Part shown: positions 36,033 through 45,307 of the stretch, one piece after another
How the letters are laid out: every line of letters begins with the position of its first letter
How positions within the stretch are numbered: position 1 is the first letter of the stretch
Source: Caldithrix sp.
Lineage (GTDB): Bacteria > Zhuqueibacterota > Zhuqueibacteria > Thermofontimicrobiales > Sulfurfontimicrobiaceae
Assembly: GCA_020722815.1 (NCBI GenBank)
Contig: DYKB01000034.1
Location: 1 to 64,000, forward strand
Reading direction: 5' to 3'
DNA: 64,000 bases
Made by a program: the position numbers and the translations under genes
The notes under the pieces: model-generated
Seen by the model: only the letters and a program-made list of their open reading frames with translations
What the model was told of the DNA's origin: nothing
Databases searched by the model: none

Positions 36033-37703
36033 ATGGAAAAAAAATGGTCATTGAAGTTGGTGAGTCGCCCTTTGGCCCTCACACTTAAAAAGTGTCCAAA
36101 ATTTTCGCCCCTTTTTGTGAAAATTGGTGAGGTCTGTACTCATAATTCTACAAATCTTTTTGATATTGTTACTCAAATAATAAATATGGCATTGACAACG
36201 GCCCGAACGCTGGATTATCGGGAATATATGAAAGATGAACAAAAAATTCAGCATGATTTATTCCGTTTGTTATCGATGATATATCAGGAACGGGGCAACG
36301 AAGAACTGATTTTAAATGTCTTAAGAGCCATCCAGATGGGCTTTTTAACCGATAATCTTGAGCATATCAAAACGTTTGTCAGTTTATACAGGGATAAATT
36401 GGCAAAAATTAATATTGTCTGGACGGATAATTATAAAAATGAGTTGATTGATCGGCTTGATATTTTTCAACTGGATCAGTTAGCGAAGCTTTGTCTGAAA
36501 TCCAATCCCGATTTTAAATTAGCCATTCCTTCGGTACAAACGTTTCAGGTAAGAAATCAGATGATTGAGCAAGCGGATTTATATTCATTAATACAGGATT
36601 CTTTGGCAGCGAAAAGTCCATTGGCGTTGCGGGAAATTTTCAAGGAACAGATTTTTCTTGAGAAATTTTTATGCAAATTTGAACCAGCGGATACATTAAA
36701 TCAGATGCTGAAATGGTTAATTTGTGATGCTGATAGTTCATTTCAACAGTTGTATATCGATTTTTTTGAAATTGGCAATTATCATCTTCCCAGCCGTTAT
36801 GTTTTATTAGCCAATGATCCATCAGACTTTCTGGCTGGCAGGCGATATAGCTACTTTGGAGGGTTCTTAAACCATTCTTTGCGTGATTATGATTATAAAT
36901 TGGGACGATATTATGCCCAGCAAGCATTAAAAAATCAGCTTAATTTCAAAAATTTATATCGGGATATATCGGATCAAGAAAAAACAAATTGGATTAAATC
37001 ACTCAGCACACCACCAAATCAATTGAATCATTTAAAAAATCATCTGAATGAAAAGGATCAAAATTGGGTACGCAAACAATTGGATCATCGATTGATTGCT
37101 TATGTGTATCATATCAGCATCCCGCCACCCAAAATTTTGTGGGCGAGTCCCATCCTGGGGTATGTTGATCATCTGCTGGATAAAGAACTGTACTTCACCC
37201 CCAAGAAAACCTTTTTTAGCTGGCATATTAATTCAGATCGGCCTCGCTCTTTTGATCTGGGAATCCATTTTAATCTCATCAATATGTTTGGTAAATCCTA
37301 TATCCAGGGACAAGGGTGGAATTGGTTGACCTATTTTGCCATCCATGAACATTATATCGTTCTGAATTCTGGCTTTACGGACCTGGCCCAAAAAGCCTGG
37401 ATTTCAACGTATTACCAGCAATTAGGTGTAAAATTGAATTTATACTGGCCACATCCACTGTTGCGTTTTCTACGGTTTCAACCTGAGATGGGGGAATATT
37501 TGGGAACCAAAAGACTGAAGCATGATCGTAATCTGGCAGATTTTCAAGGCAATTATTTTGCAATGACTTTTCGCGTCACCAGTTTCGATTTGAAATTGCA
37601 GAAATTTTATCAAGAAAAGATTTTTGGAAATAAGGCCTACTGGAAAATTAATTTGGGGCTGACAATACCAATTACAGATTATTGGTTTTTTAAACGGTTG
37701 TAA
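36033..37703 (+). CDS. Unknown protein, possibly the 3' part of a patatin-like surface protein
   Basis: The open frame runs from 35979, but its first codons are REP sequence; the first Met outside the repeat is 36033 and another is 36186 (MALTTARTLDYREYM). About 557 residues. FGGFLNHSLRDYDYKLGRYY resembles the C-terminal signature of some patatin-like phospholipases, but the N-terminal GGGxKG and GxSxG motifs are missing, as if the 5' half had been lost where the RAYT element inserted. The last 180 residues alternate hydrophobic and polar with aromatic ends (FDLGIHFNLINMF, WAST-like strands, LGLTIPITDYWFF) and may be a beta-barrel. No signal peptide. Function unknown. Confidence 0.55.
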   Translation: MEKKWSLKLVSRPLALTLKKCPKFSPLFVKIGEVCTHNSTNLFDIVTQIINMALTTARTLDYREYMKDEQKIQHDLFRLLSMIYQERGNEELILNVLRAIQMGFLTDNLEHIKTFVSLYRDKLAKINIVWTDNYKNELIDRLDIFQLDQLAKLCLKSNPDFKLAIPSVQTFQVRNQMIEQADLYSLIQDSLAAKSPLALREIFKEQIFLEKFLCKFEPADTLNQMLKWLICDADSSFQQLYIDFFEIGNYHLPSRYVLLANDPSDFLAGRRYSYFGGFLNHSLRDYDYKLGRYYAQQALKNQLNFKNLYRDISDQEKTNWIKSLSTPPNQLNHLKNHLNEKDQNWVRKQLDHRLIAYVYHISIPPPKILWASPILGYVDHLLDKELYFTPKKTFFSWHINSDRPRSFDLGIHFNLINMFGKSYIQGQGWNWLTYFAIHEHYIVLNSGFTDLAQKAWISTYYQQLGVKLNLYWPHPLLRFLRFQPEMGEYLGTKRLKHDRNLADFQGNYFAMTFRVTSFDLKLQKFYQEKIFGNKAYWKINLGLTIPITDYWFFKRL

Positions 37704-37948
37704 GTTAGTACCTGGTTTTAGTCTCTGTTAGCTCAGGTGAGGGATATTACTAATAGAGGGTTTAAGTACCAGGTTCATGGTTCAGGGTTAATTTTTTAAT
37801 AATCTTTTTATTTCCGAATTTCGAACAATATTTTCAGCGAATACTTGATGATTATCTCAGATTTGTGGTTGGATAGGTTTGTCGTGAATTTTTGTCATTC
37901 ATTTTTTTATGAATAAAAATGCCTTTTTTTTACAAACCAATTCTCTTG

Positions 37949-38644
37949 TTAGTAACTTGAAAAATTCATTAAATAGGAAAGTACCTGCTCCATTAAACGA
38001 TTGTTATTCGCATAAATATGTTCTGGCAGCGCGCGAATGGCGGCTTCTGTTTGAATGTATTTTCCACTCACCAGTTCCTGACGGCAATTGTAAAGCATCG
38101 CATCGACGCTGGCGGGAGTCGATTCAAGATGAAATTGCAGTCCGATAACATGCCGGCCGATTTGAAACGCCTGATGCTCACAGGCAGCACTTCTGGCCAG
38201 ATGAATCGCACCGGCAGGCAGATCAAAAGTTTCACCATGCCAATGAAAGACCGTTATCTGCTCTGGAAATTGAAATCCACTCCGTGAGTTTTCAATGTTT
38301 TGAATATCAAACCAGCCAATCTCCTTTTCGCGATTTGGATAAACGCTGGAACCCAGGGCACTGGCAATGAGTTGCGCTCCCAGGCAGACTCCCAGCGTTG
38401 GAATACCCTGTTTGACCACCTCGCGAATAAATTGCTTTTCAGGTTTAAGCCATGGAAGGCGCCTTTCATCATTGACACTCATCGGCCCACCCATGATAAT
38501 CACCATATCAATGGTCTCGATTTCCGGGAGCAAGGCTGATTCATAGAAACGTGTATATTGAATTTGGGCATGTTGCGTATGTAACCATGATATCATACTG
38601 CCAATATCTTCAAAAGGGACGTGTTGGAGAATATGAACGTTCAT
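37949..38644 (-). CDS. Class I glutamine amidotransferase-like protein
   Basis: 231 residues, a stand-alone GATase1 domain of the YfeJ/GMP-synthase-like group. Complete catalytic triad: Cys87 in GVCLGAQ, His172 and Glu174 in LQFHLEST. VIIMGGPMSVND (about 48-59) is the oxyanion strand. Relatives hydrolyse glutamine or gamma-glutamyl compounds; partner unknown. No synthase subunit is adjacent. Confidence 0.88.
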   Translation of the reverse strand: MNVHILQHVPFEDIGSMISWLHTQHAQIQYTRFYESALLPEIETIDMVIIMGGPMSVNDERRLPWLKPEKQFIREVVKQGIPTLGVCLGAQLIASALGSSVYPNREKEIGWFDIQNIENSRSGFQFPEQITVFHWHGETFDLPAGAIHLARSAACEHQAFQIGRHVIGLQFHLESTPASVDAMLYNCRQELVSGKYIQTEAAIRALPEHIYANNNRLMEQVLSYLMNFSSY

Positions 38645-39232
38645 TATATATCCTGGTTAAGTGGTTATTATTTTTATGGATTGTCTTTTCAAAATGCGAT
38701 TTCAGGTTCTTATTAAATATGGAAATTTTAATCAATAACCTTTAAAATTGTTCCCGATATTTTGATTCGTCAATTATTGGGTTTGCTTGATTTGAAATCA
38801 TGTTTCGATATCGTAATTTATACGTAAGCTGAGGTGGTTTTCAGTTTTTACGATCAGAGCAAAAAAGAACATTCGTGCACTCCTTGAACGATAGCGGTCA
38901 AGTTACGGTTTTAACTCATTAAAAAACAAATGAATAGCCATGAGTTTTAGATGGTGTCCGGGAACAAACCCGGAGCTGTCATTGCGAGGAGCATTTTTGG
39001 CGACGAAGCCATCTCAGCCATTTTAAACGGGGATTGCGAGCTTATAAAACAAGCTTCCACAAAAAACGCCTCGCAATGAAATTTTTTTGGGGAGCGCTTG
39101 GACGGCATCTAATGCTCGTGACAATTTAATGGTAGCATATTGAAAACTATAGATTCTTCGCTTCACTTCGCCAGGTTTACCTGAGCGTATTTGAAGGGTT
39201 CAGAATGATAAATAAACGTTTATCGCCTGGGT
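38645..39232. other. Spacer with family A copy A10 in a G/B-type frame
   Basis: No gene. A left word (GGTTTTAACTCATTAAAAAA then CAAATGAATAGCCATGAGTT) at about 38909-38949 and a right word (GCTCGTGACAATTTAATGG) at about 39114 enclose family A copy A10. 39140-39200 contains TTCTTCGCTTCACTTCGCC, related to the word at 33.97 kb. Confidence 0.65.
38949..39112. repeat. Family A element, copy A10
   Basis: About 164 bp. Ends differ from the standard (GTGTCCGGGAACAAACCCGG; GGAGCGCTTGGACGGCATC), resembling A7, while the interior (AGCTGTCATTGCGAGGAGC, GGCGACGAAGCCATCTC, GGGGATTGCGAGC, AAAAACGCCTCGCAATGA) is typical. Confidence 0.8.
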
Positions 39233-39700
39233 TCATTCACTAAAATGCAATTTACAATCTCCCGGCTGAATTGATGCCTTGCCGGTGAATTCTTTGGCAG
39301 CTTTTTTTCCAGCTATTGTCAGGATTGCTAATATGAGACAGCCAAAATTCGAAATCCCCTCCTGCACTAATCGTGAACATGCAATGGAAAAAGGACAATT
39401 TTTGACTGTTAAATCCAATTCAGTATTATTTTTAACGATTTGAATGTCTTCCGGTGAAAAAATACCACTTTCTTCGGCGATTTCCAAAAAAGCTTCGATG
39501 GTTTGAAGCGGTGTTTCTTTCGGTTCCAGGATAATGCCATATTGTTCCAGCAATTTAAGGAACAGCGTTCCCATTTCCTCACCTACCATTTTGGAATAGA
39601 CGGTTGTTCTTCCCGTCACCCGTTTCTCCGATTTTACTACACCCCAGAACAAATTATTTGTAAGATGATGTAAAATTATTGAAAGATCAATTCCAGCCAT
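39233..39700 (-). CDS. Four-cysteine protein, paralog 1
   Basis: 155 residues, cytosolic, family not recognised. Paralog of the next gene upstream: both are helical for about 85 residues and then share NCP(F/Y)...(A/G)CS(R/H)LV.EGI..F.C and a final GDCK/GNCK. Cysteines 102, 108, 121 and 149 are at identical positions in the two proteins, suggesting a metal or redox site. Distantly reminiscent of V4R-type ligand-binding proteins, but I do not assign it. Same strand, 200 bases downstream of paralog 2. Confidence 0.75.
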   Translation of the reverse strand: MAGIDLSIILHHLTNNLFWGVVKSEKRVTGRTTVYSKMVGEEMGTLFLKLLEQYGIILEPKETPLQTIEAFLEIAEESGIFSPEDIQIVKNNTELDLTVKNCPFSIACSRLVQEGISNFGCLILAILTIAGKKAAKEFTGKASIQPGDCKLHFSE

Positions 39701-39900
39701 TATGATACCTCTTACTTATATTTTTTAATTTTTATTCTGTATTATTTTTAAATATTTGTTTTTTAATGGCTTATGTACCATTCTGGTTTAATTCTCTGCC
39801 GCGTTAGCAGGGATAAAGAATTTTTCGTTCATGGAATAATGAAAATCTTTGTAAAATTCAGAATTTAAAACATAGACCATGAAAAGTGGATACCTTTGGA

Positions 39901-40374
39901 CTACTTTTTGAGTTCGACAAATATTTTGCAATTACCCGGATCATTTACGGACCGACCGATCACTTTCTTCCCGGATGCCTTGGCGACATTAGAAGCCGAA
40001 ACATTTATATTGCAACTAAATTCTTTAATTCCTTCAGCCACCAGATGTGAACAGCCCAATTTATACGGACAATTGGAAGCCGTGATTGTTAATTTATCTG
40101 ATCCAGCTTCAATAAGGAAATCTTCTGGTTTGATAAGACCAGCATCAACAATTATCTTTTTAAAATTATCAATCATTTGGAAAGGATCTGGCGTAACCTC
40201 GTAATCCAGCCCCAGACTCTTCAACATCTCAATCTGCATGGCACCGCCATAGTCTACGGACATTCGTGACAGAACGGTACTGACGCCGGTTAGCTTCAAT
40301 TCAGCTTTCGCTGTTCCATAAATTAAACAATTCGCCAAAAGATAAAGCAACTGTTCACGTTCAATTTTTGGCAT
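39901..40374 (-). CDS. Four-cysteine protein, paralog 2
   Basis: 157 residues. Starts with MPKIEREQLLYLLANCLIYG and keeps Cys102, Cys108, Cys121 and Cys149 in register with paralog 1, with an additional Cys16. Overall identity is modest (perhaps a quarter of residues), so the duplication is old. AAAGGGA ribosome site upstream. Stop codon TAG. No enzyme or partner gene adjacent; function unknown. Confidence 0.75.
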   Translation of the reverse strand: MPKIEREQLLYLLANCLIYGTAKAELKLTGVSTVLSRMSVDYGGAMQIEMLKSLGLDYEVTPDPFQMIDNFKKIIVDAGLIKPEDFLIEAGSDKLTITASNCPYKLGCSHLVAEGIKEFSCNINVSASNVAKASGKKVIGRSVNDPGNCKIFVELKK

Positions 40375-41067
40375 AGCAATCCCTTTCTGCTAATTTTAGT
40401 GACCTGAAAATTTTTTTGAATTACTTTGACACAACTGTTGTATATTTAAATACGATATTGAAATCCTGATTCAAGAGCGATATTCTTTGTTGACAAAATA
40501 ATGTTGTTAACTTGACTTTTTTCCCATTTTTTCATGATTTGCAGGTGATGATACTAAATTCTGATAGTTCTGGACAATATTCTGTCTTGAGCAAATTATA
40601 TTTCTGATATTTATGCAAAGGTTGTACCGAAGCATAATTAATTAACAAAATTAAAATTTGATTTGAGCAAGCGTTTGGAGTATAGTCGTCGGATTATGGT
40701 TTTAACTCATTAATAAACGAATAAATAGCCAAACGCTTTAGTAATCGTTCACAGGGTGGATCGACGCTGTTATTCCCGCATGTTTTTGGCGGGAATCCAT
40801 ATTTTTTTAGACAAATAGATGCCTGATAATCCGTTAGCTAACGGACGGGCATGACAGAAACGTTTAATTTATTACCCCCGTGAACGGTTACGGTAATTCA
40901 ATATTAACTTATTGAAATTTAAATATTTATAATATTTTCCTGAAGACCATGGCGTTTAGAGATATGGTCTGGTATGTGTCGTTTCTAATCGTCAGGAACG
41001 AAGATCCTTTTGGATTTTTTAATACGCTTATGCTCACCCATTATTTAGTTCAAGGCTGAGAATAGTA
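40375..41067. other. Long spacer upstream of the lactonase
   Basis: No gene. Near 40438-40456 is the near-palindrome GTATATTTAAATAC, possibly a promoter or operator of the four-cysteine genes. 40700-40735 is the G-type word (GGTTTTAACTCATTAATAAA then CGAATAAATAGCC) and 40740-40893 a family C element. Confidence 0.55.
40740..40893. repeat. Family C element (copy C2)
   Basis: Terminal inverted repeats GTAATCGTTCACAGGG and CCCCCGTGAACGGTTAC. Inside are TTCCCGCATGTTTTTGGCGG then GAATCCA (hairpin) and GATAATCCGTTAGCTAACGG then ACGGGCATGACAGAAACG. Confidence 0.82.
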
Positions 41068-41096
41068 TTGACAAATTCGATAAAATGATGTATTTT
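41068..41096 (+). promoter_or_regulatory. Predicted promoter of the lactonase gene
   Basis: TTGACA (41068-41073), 17-base spacer, TATTTT (41091-41096); 63 bases upstream of the start codon. Confidence 0.55.
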
Positions 41097-41159
41097 TAGT
41101 TAGATGAATTATTATCCAGTCATAAATAAATCAAAATTAAAAGAAAGTTCAGGAAAAAT

Positions 41160-42347
41160 ATGAGCAACTTTTTAAACCGGCGTCATTTTATGAAATTTTC
41201 TGGTTTTAGTTTGTTTAATTTTTTATTAGCCTGTCATGGAGAAAAAATGTTAAATGCCCAAAACAAGAAAATGTTGCTATTCATTGGTACTTATGCCAAT
41301 GCTGAGGACGATAGTATATTTATTTATCAAATGGATCGATTGACCGGCAATCTGGATTTTTCGGGTTCCATCAAGGGAATTGAGAATCCTTCCTATCTGG
41401 CCATTTCACCGGATCACCAGTTTTTGTATGCGGTGAATGAAGTCACTGGATTTCAGGGACAGGCATGGGGGACGGTGAGTTCTTTGGCGATTGATTTAAA
41501 AGCCAGGACATTAAAGTTTTTGAATAAAAAATCAACAAACGGCGCACATCCTTGTTATATTACGGTGGATAATCAGGGGCGATTTGTGCTGGTGGCAAAT
41601 TATACGGGGGGAAATGTCGCGGTTTTGCCTGTTGAAAATGATGGTCAATTGGGAGATGCAACCAGTGTGATGCAGCATCAGGGTTCAAGTATTAATCCCC
41701 AGCGACAGGCCGGGCCACACGCTCATTCGATAATATTGACTTCTGATAATCGATTGGCGCTGGCGGCTGATTTGGGTATCGATAAGATTATGATTTATCA
41801 ATTTGATTCAAAAAATGGCAAACTGACGCCCAATTCACCCGATTTGGCACCCGCTAAACCTGGCGCGGGACCGCGTCACCTGGCCATTCATCCGAATAAT
41901 CAATTTTTATATGCGATTAATGAACTTGATTCAACTATTACAAGTTATTCATTTAGTATAGCATCCGGAAAATTTCAGCCGCTGCAAACCGTGTCGACTC
42001 TTCCGACGGATTTTAAACTTGCGAATTCCGGAGCGGATATTCATATTTCGCCGGATGGTAAATTTCTATATGGTTCGAATCGTGGACATGATAGTATTGC
42101 GATATTCAAAATTGATGAAAGTTCCGGTACGCTGGAATCGGTAGGCCATGAATCGACACAGGGAAAGAAGCCAAGAAATTTTGTGATTGATCCAACGGGT
42201 AAATTTTTACTAGTAGCCAATCAGGATTCAAATAACGTTGTGGTATTTCGACGGGCTGAAAATACCGGAAAATTAAAAGCGACGGGCTCAACAATCCAGG
42301 TGCCTAAACCGGTATGTCTGAAATTAATTACCGAAAATGGCGAATAA
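41160..42347 (+). CDS. Secreted lactonase-family beta-propeller (6-phosphogluconolactonase type)
   Basis: 395 residues, seven-bladed propeller of the YbhE/Lactonase family (PF10282). N-terminal LNRRHFMKFSGFSLFNFLLA is a twin-arginine-like signal that ends in a possible lipobox (LLACHG), so it is exported, unlike cytosolic Pgl; the natural lactone may differ from 6-phosphogluconolactone. Blade markers: YLAISPDHQFLYAVNEV, CYITVDNQGRFVLVANY, GPHAHSIILTSDNRLALAAD, GPRHLAIHPNNQFLYAINE, DIHISPDGKFLYGSNRG and NFVIDPTGKFLLVANQD, with the conserved His and Arg of the active pocket. Confidence 0.85.
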   Translation: MSNFLNRRHFMKFSGFSLFNFLLACHGEKMLNAQNKKMLLFIGTYANAEDDSIFIYQMDRLTGNLDFSGSIKGIENPSYLAISPDHQFLYAVNEVTGFQGQAWGTVSSLAIDLKARTLKFLNKKSTNGAHPCYITVDNQGRFVLVANYTGGNVAVLPVENDGQLGDATSVMQHQGSSINPQRQAGPHAHSIILTSDNRLALAADLGIDKIMIYQFDSKNGKLTPNSPDLAPAKPGAGPRHLAIHPNNQFLYAINELDSTITSYSFSIASGKFQPLQTVSTLPTDFKLANSGADIHISPDGKFLYGSNRGHDSIAIFKIDESSGTLESVGHESTQGKKPRNFVIDPTGKFLLVANQDSNNVVVFRRAENTGKLKATGSTIQVPKPVCLKLITENGE

Positions 42348-42740
42348 CGAATATTAAGTTTGGTTTAAATCCAGTTAATTTGTTGAGAATTAATCAGTTC
42401 TTTAGTATTTTTTATATCCGTTCAATAAAATCAGGCAAAGTTCAGACCTTCGCGGTTTTATTATTGAACTCCTGTGATGAAACTAAAAATTGTGAACCTT
42501 ACAAGAAGACATCGAAGGGCTTCCCCCGGTTAGTGCGTGGATACAATTTTTTGAACAAAATCACCACCTGGTCGTATGAGCCAGATAGCGGATGTCCTTT
42601 TTTGAAAAGCGAAAGTCTGATTTTATAGGCGATGAATCAGATTGATTACGCGAATCAGTTTAACCTGAATCTAAGAAATGATTCAGGATGACCAAATAAA
42701 TTATCGATTGTTAACACATCATTAAAAAAAGGAGCGTATC
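42348..42740. other. Gene-free spacer
   Basis: Between the lactonase and the SPOR lipoprotein. A 104-codon frame crosses it but has no ribosome site, begins inside the lactonase gene and resembles nothing; I do not call it. No repeat-family member seen. Confidence 0.5.
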
Positions 42741-43556
42741 ATGAAAATTTACCTGTTATTGACATTACTCCTTTTCAGTTTACTAACAAGCTGTGGGGAT
42801 GATCCCTTCAGTCGACCTGACAATGTAAACACACGTCCGAGAAGATATCAAAGCAATCCGCAAACACCGACACCGGATTTGCCAGATCAGGATAACAACA
42901 CGAATACTTCAACCAATCGGATTCATGTTGTTGCGGCTATCGTTTCCAGTGAAGTTGCCGCATTAGAAGAAACGCGGAAATATAAAAACTATGGGTTTCA
43001 GGCCAATTTTTATCAGACTACTGACAGACAATTTGCCATTTCAGTTGGGAGCTTTTCAAATCAACCGACAGCACAACGTTTTATGCAAGAGGAAATCCAA
43101 AAGGGAAAACTGCCGCGAAATTCCTTTCTGATGGAGATGGAGAATACAAGCGGTCCGCGCTATGACACGACACCGCAATATCGTACACCACTCCCGAATA
43201 CTCGTGTTCCAGAAACCCCATCTTATAACGATCCGCGTACGTATAATTTACCGGCTGATGAACCACCGGTTTATCAGGCACCACGAACTGAAACTTATAC
43301 TGGTAATCAGTACCATATTGTCCTGAGTCAAACAAATAATTACTCGGATGCTGTCCAAACCGCCAATCAATATATTCAACAAGGACTTACAGTTTTTGTG
43401 TATGAGCGGACAAACGGATACGCGATTACGTTCGGAAAGGTTTTTAGCTATAATGAGGCCGAAAATCTACAGACTCAAATGCGACAAAATTACAGGATTC
43501 CCAACGCTATTGCAACACAACGCGACCAGAGTTGGCGCGAAATCGTTTATCCGTAA
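42741..43556 (+). CDS. SPOR-domain lipoprotein
   Basis: 271 residues. Lipobox LLTSC (Cys18). Two SPOR-like repeats: about 52-130 (IHVVAAIVSSEVAALEETRK, then QANFYQTTDRQFAISVGSFS) and about 190-262 (YHIVLSQTNNYSDAVQTANQ, then GYAITFGKVFSYNEAENLQ), separated by a Pro/Thr/Tyr-rich linker. SPOR domains bind septal, denuded peptidoglycan. AAAGGAGCG ribosome site 6 bases before ATG. Lies ahead of the FlgO-like and C25 genes in the same direction. Confidence 0.85.
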   Translation: MKIYLLLTLLLFSLLTSCGDDPFSRPDNVNTRPRRYQSNPQTPTPDLPDQDNNTNTSTNRIHVVAAIVSSEVAALEETRKYKNYGFQANFYQTTDRQFAISVGSFSNQPTAQRFMQEEIQKGKLPRNSFLMEMENTSGPRYDTTPQYRTPLPNTRVPETPSYNDPRTYNLPADEPPVYQAPRTETYTGNQYHIVLSQTNNYSDAVQTANQYIQQGLTVFVYERTNGYAITFGKVFSYNEAENLQTQMRQNYRIPNAIATQRDQSWREIVYP

Positions 43557-43990
43557 TGAAATAAGTAAAACGCTTGAGATCTCTTATTCAAACTTCTTTT
43601 TATATAAGTAAAAAGCAGTGAATCCTGGTGTAAAAATTTCAAACATCTTTGCAAAAGTTAGCGCAGCTACGAAAATTTGTACCCCTCTCAAAAAAACGGG
43701 GGAAGAGACCTTTGTGGTTTTTCTCGCGAGAATCCTCAGATTTAGTTTAATTTCAGGATTTTAACAAGAAAACCTCAAAGTTTTGAATTTCACCCCACCT
43801 TTTTGAGTGGCGATGAAAATTCCTTGTTTATTTAGCTCAAAATGGTTATATTTTTATATTTTAAATCGATTTTGGGGAACTGAACTATCTGATTTATTCA
43901 TTAAGATAATCCTTCGGCTACTTCACGGTGGTGAAAAGAGGAGATAGCTCGCTTTCAATAATTTATTTCTATTCTCGGAGGCCATACTGG
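43557..43990. other. Gene-free spacer
   Basis: Between the SPOR and FlgO-like genes. I see no repeat-family member other than a fragment of GGGGGAAGAGACC-type sequence near 43700, no gene and no clear promoter. Confidence 0.45.
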
Positions 43991-45295
43991 ATGCGTATTT
44001 TAATTCTCTTCATATTGTTAATCTCGGTTGCATGTGCGCCGGTCAATTTTGACCTGCCTGATGCTAATATTAATCGCGATAAAGAATCAGTGGGCGAACC
44101 TTTTTATCGCGCAATTGAAAATTTGACGAAAAAAATTGTTGCTGGTGTTGAATCGGAAAATAAAACTTCACTCGCTGTCATCGAATTTCAAAATCTGGAT
44201 GGTTCGATTTCGCTTTTTGGTCAATTTTTCGCTGAAAAATTAATTTCCCAGCTTTTTGAAACCCGAAAATTTAAAGTGGTTGAGCGCAATTTACTCAATA
44301 AAATACTAGAAGAGTACAAACTCAGTCAGGCAGGTATCACCAGTCCTGAATTGGCGGAACAATTGGGGAAATTATTGGGGGTCGAGGCCATTATATCGGG
44401 CACTATCACTGATGTTGGTGCGGCATTTGATGTGAATAGCCGGATTATCGATACGCAGGATGGCAGTTTACTCTCGGCGGCCACGGTACTGGTCACCAAA
44501 GATGAAATGGTCCTGAAATTGATTAATCGTGATCTCCCGGAACAAGAGAAAGACACGCCCGAACCGACACCGGAAATTCCGGCGAGTCCTTCGCGGGCAT
44601 ATACTTCCGCGATTGAGGTGGATATTCATGTCAATGTTCATTTGGCGGCATTGGCGGAAAGAGCTAAAAGTAAGCACACTGTCAATTTTGAAAATAATCA
44701 TCTCGTCTGGGAACATCTCAATGATCGGAATGATGTTGGCTATATTTTTAAAACTGGTAAAATAATTATTTTTAGTGATCAACCGCTTGTTTCTCAGCCT
44801 GATATTGAAGCTTTCCGGGTTGCTTATGTCACAATCGCCGATGCCATCATCGAAGTAAATGTCGACATGACAAAAGATGTTCGCAACACCGCCTGGTTGA
44901 ACGAATTAAAAGTTTATAATTATGAAAGAAATACATATAAACGGTTGGCTGGTTATCTTCGGGGAAGTGCCCGTATTGTGGTACCGCGGATGAATATTAA
45001 ACAGATCACTTTTTTTGTCTTTTCCGATGGTTGGAATAATCGTATCATTATTGATGGAAATAAAATTGCCCAGTGGCAGGGTCGTAATTCAAAAACATTG
45101 GATGTCACGCGTTATTTATATTTCGGTGAACATGAAATTGAAATTCAACAACATGGCGGGATTCGCCCATTTTTCATGCTGGAATTCTTTGTCGAATCCA
45201 GTCCTTTGTCGATTCAATTAACAAATGGTAAAGACCTTAATCTTCGCGATTCAATCCCCTGCCTTTCCTACCAGGATTTACGCTTACCTTATTAA
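43991..45295 (+). CDS. FlgO/CsgG-like lipoprotein
   Basis: 434 residues from the ATG at 43991, chosen because CGGAGG lies 9 bases upstream and the signal peptide starts there; the frame extends upstream to 43928. Lipobox ISVAC (Cys15). Residues about 35-165 form a CsgG/FlgO-type domain: LAVIEFQNLDGSISLFGQFF, KLISQLFETRKFKVVERNLL, then LGVEAIISGTITDVG. Middle and C-terminal regions (NNRIIIDGNKIAQWQGRNSK, VTRYLYFGEHEIEIQQHGG) look like beta-sandwich modules. Probably periplasm- or outer-membrane-located; 12 bases ahead of a C25 peptidase, hence likely one operon. Confidence 0.8.
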   Translation: MRILILFILLISVACAPVNFDLPDANINRDKESVGEPFYRAIENLTKKIVAGVESENKTSLAVIEFQNLDGSISLFGQFFAEKLISQLFETRKFKVVERNLLNKILEEYKLSQAGITSPELAEQLGKLLGVEAIISGTITDVGAAFDVNSRIIDTQDGSLLSAATVLVTKDEMVLKLINRDLPEQEKDTPEPTPEIPASPSRAYTSAIEVDIHVNVHLAALAERAKSKHTVNFENNHLVWEHLNDRNDVGYIFKTGKIIIFSDQPLVSQPDIEAFRVAYVTIADAIIEVNVDMTKDVRNTAWLNELKVYNYERNTYKRLAGYLRGSARIVVPRMNIKQITFFVFSDGWNNRIIIDGNKIAQWQGRNSKTLDVTRYLYFGEHEIEIQQHGGIRPFFMLEFFVESSPLSIQLTNGKDLNLRDSIPCLSYQDLRLPY

Positions 45296-45307
45296 TAAAG
45301 GAAAATT

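Noticed and set aside
40438..40456. Near-palindrome GTATATTTAAATAC as an operator
   Set aside because: Low-complexity AT sequence; not specific enough to call.
42314..42628. 104-codon ORF after the lactonase
   Set aside because: It starts inside the lactonase gene, has no ribosome site and no recognisable protein features.
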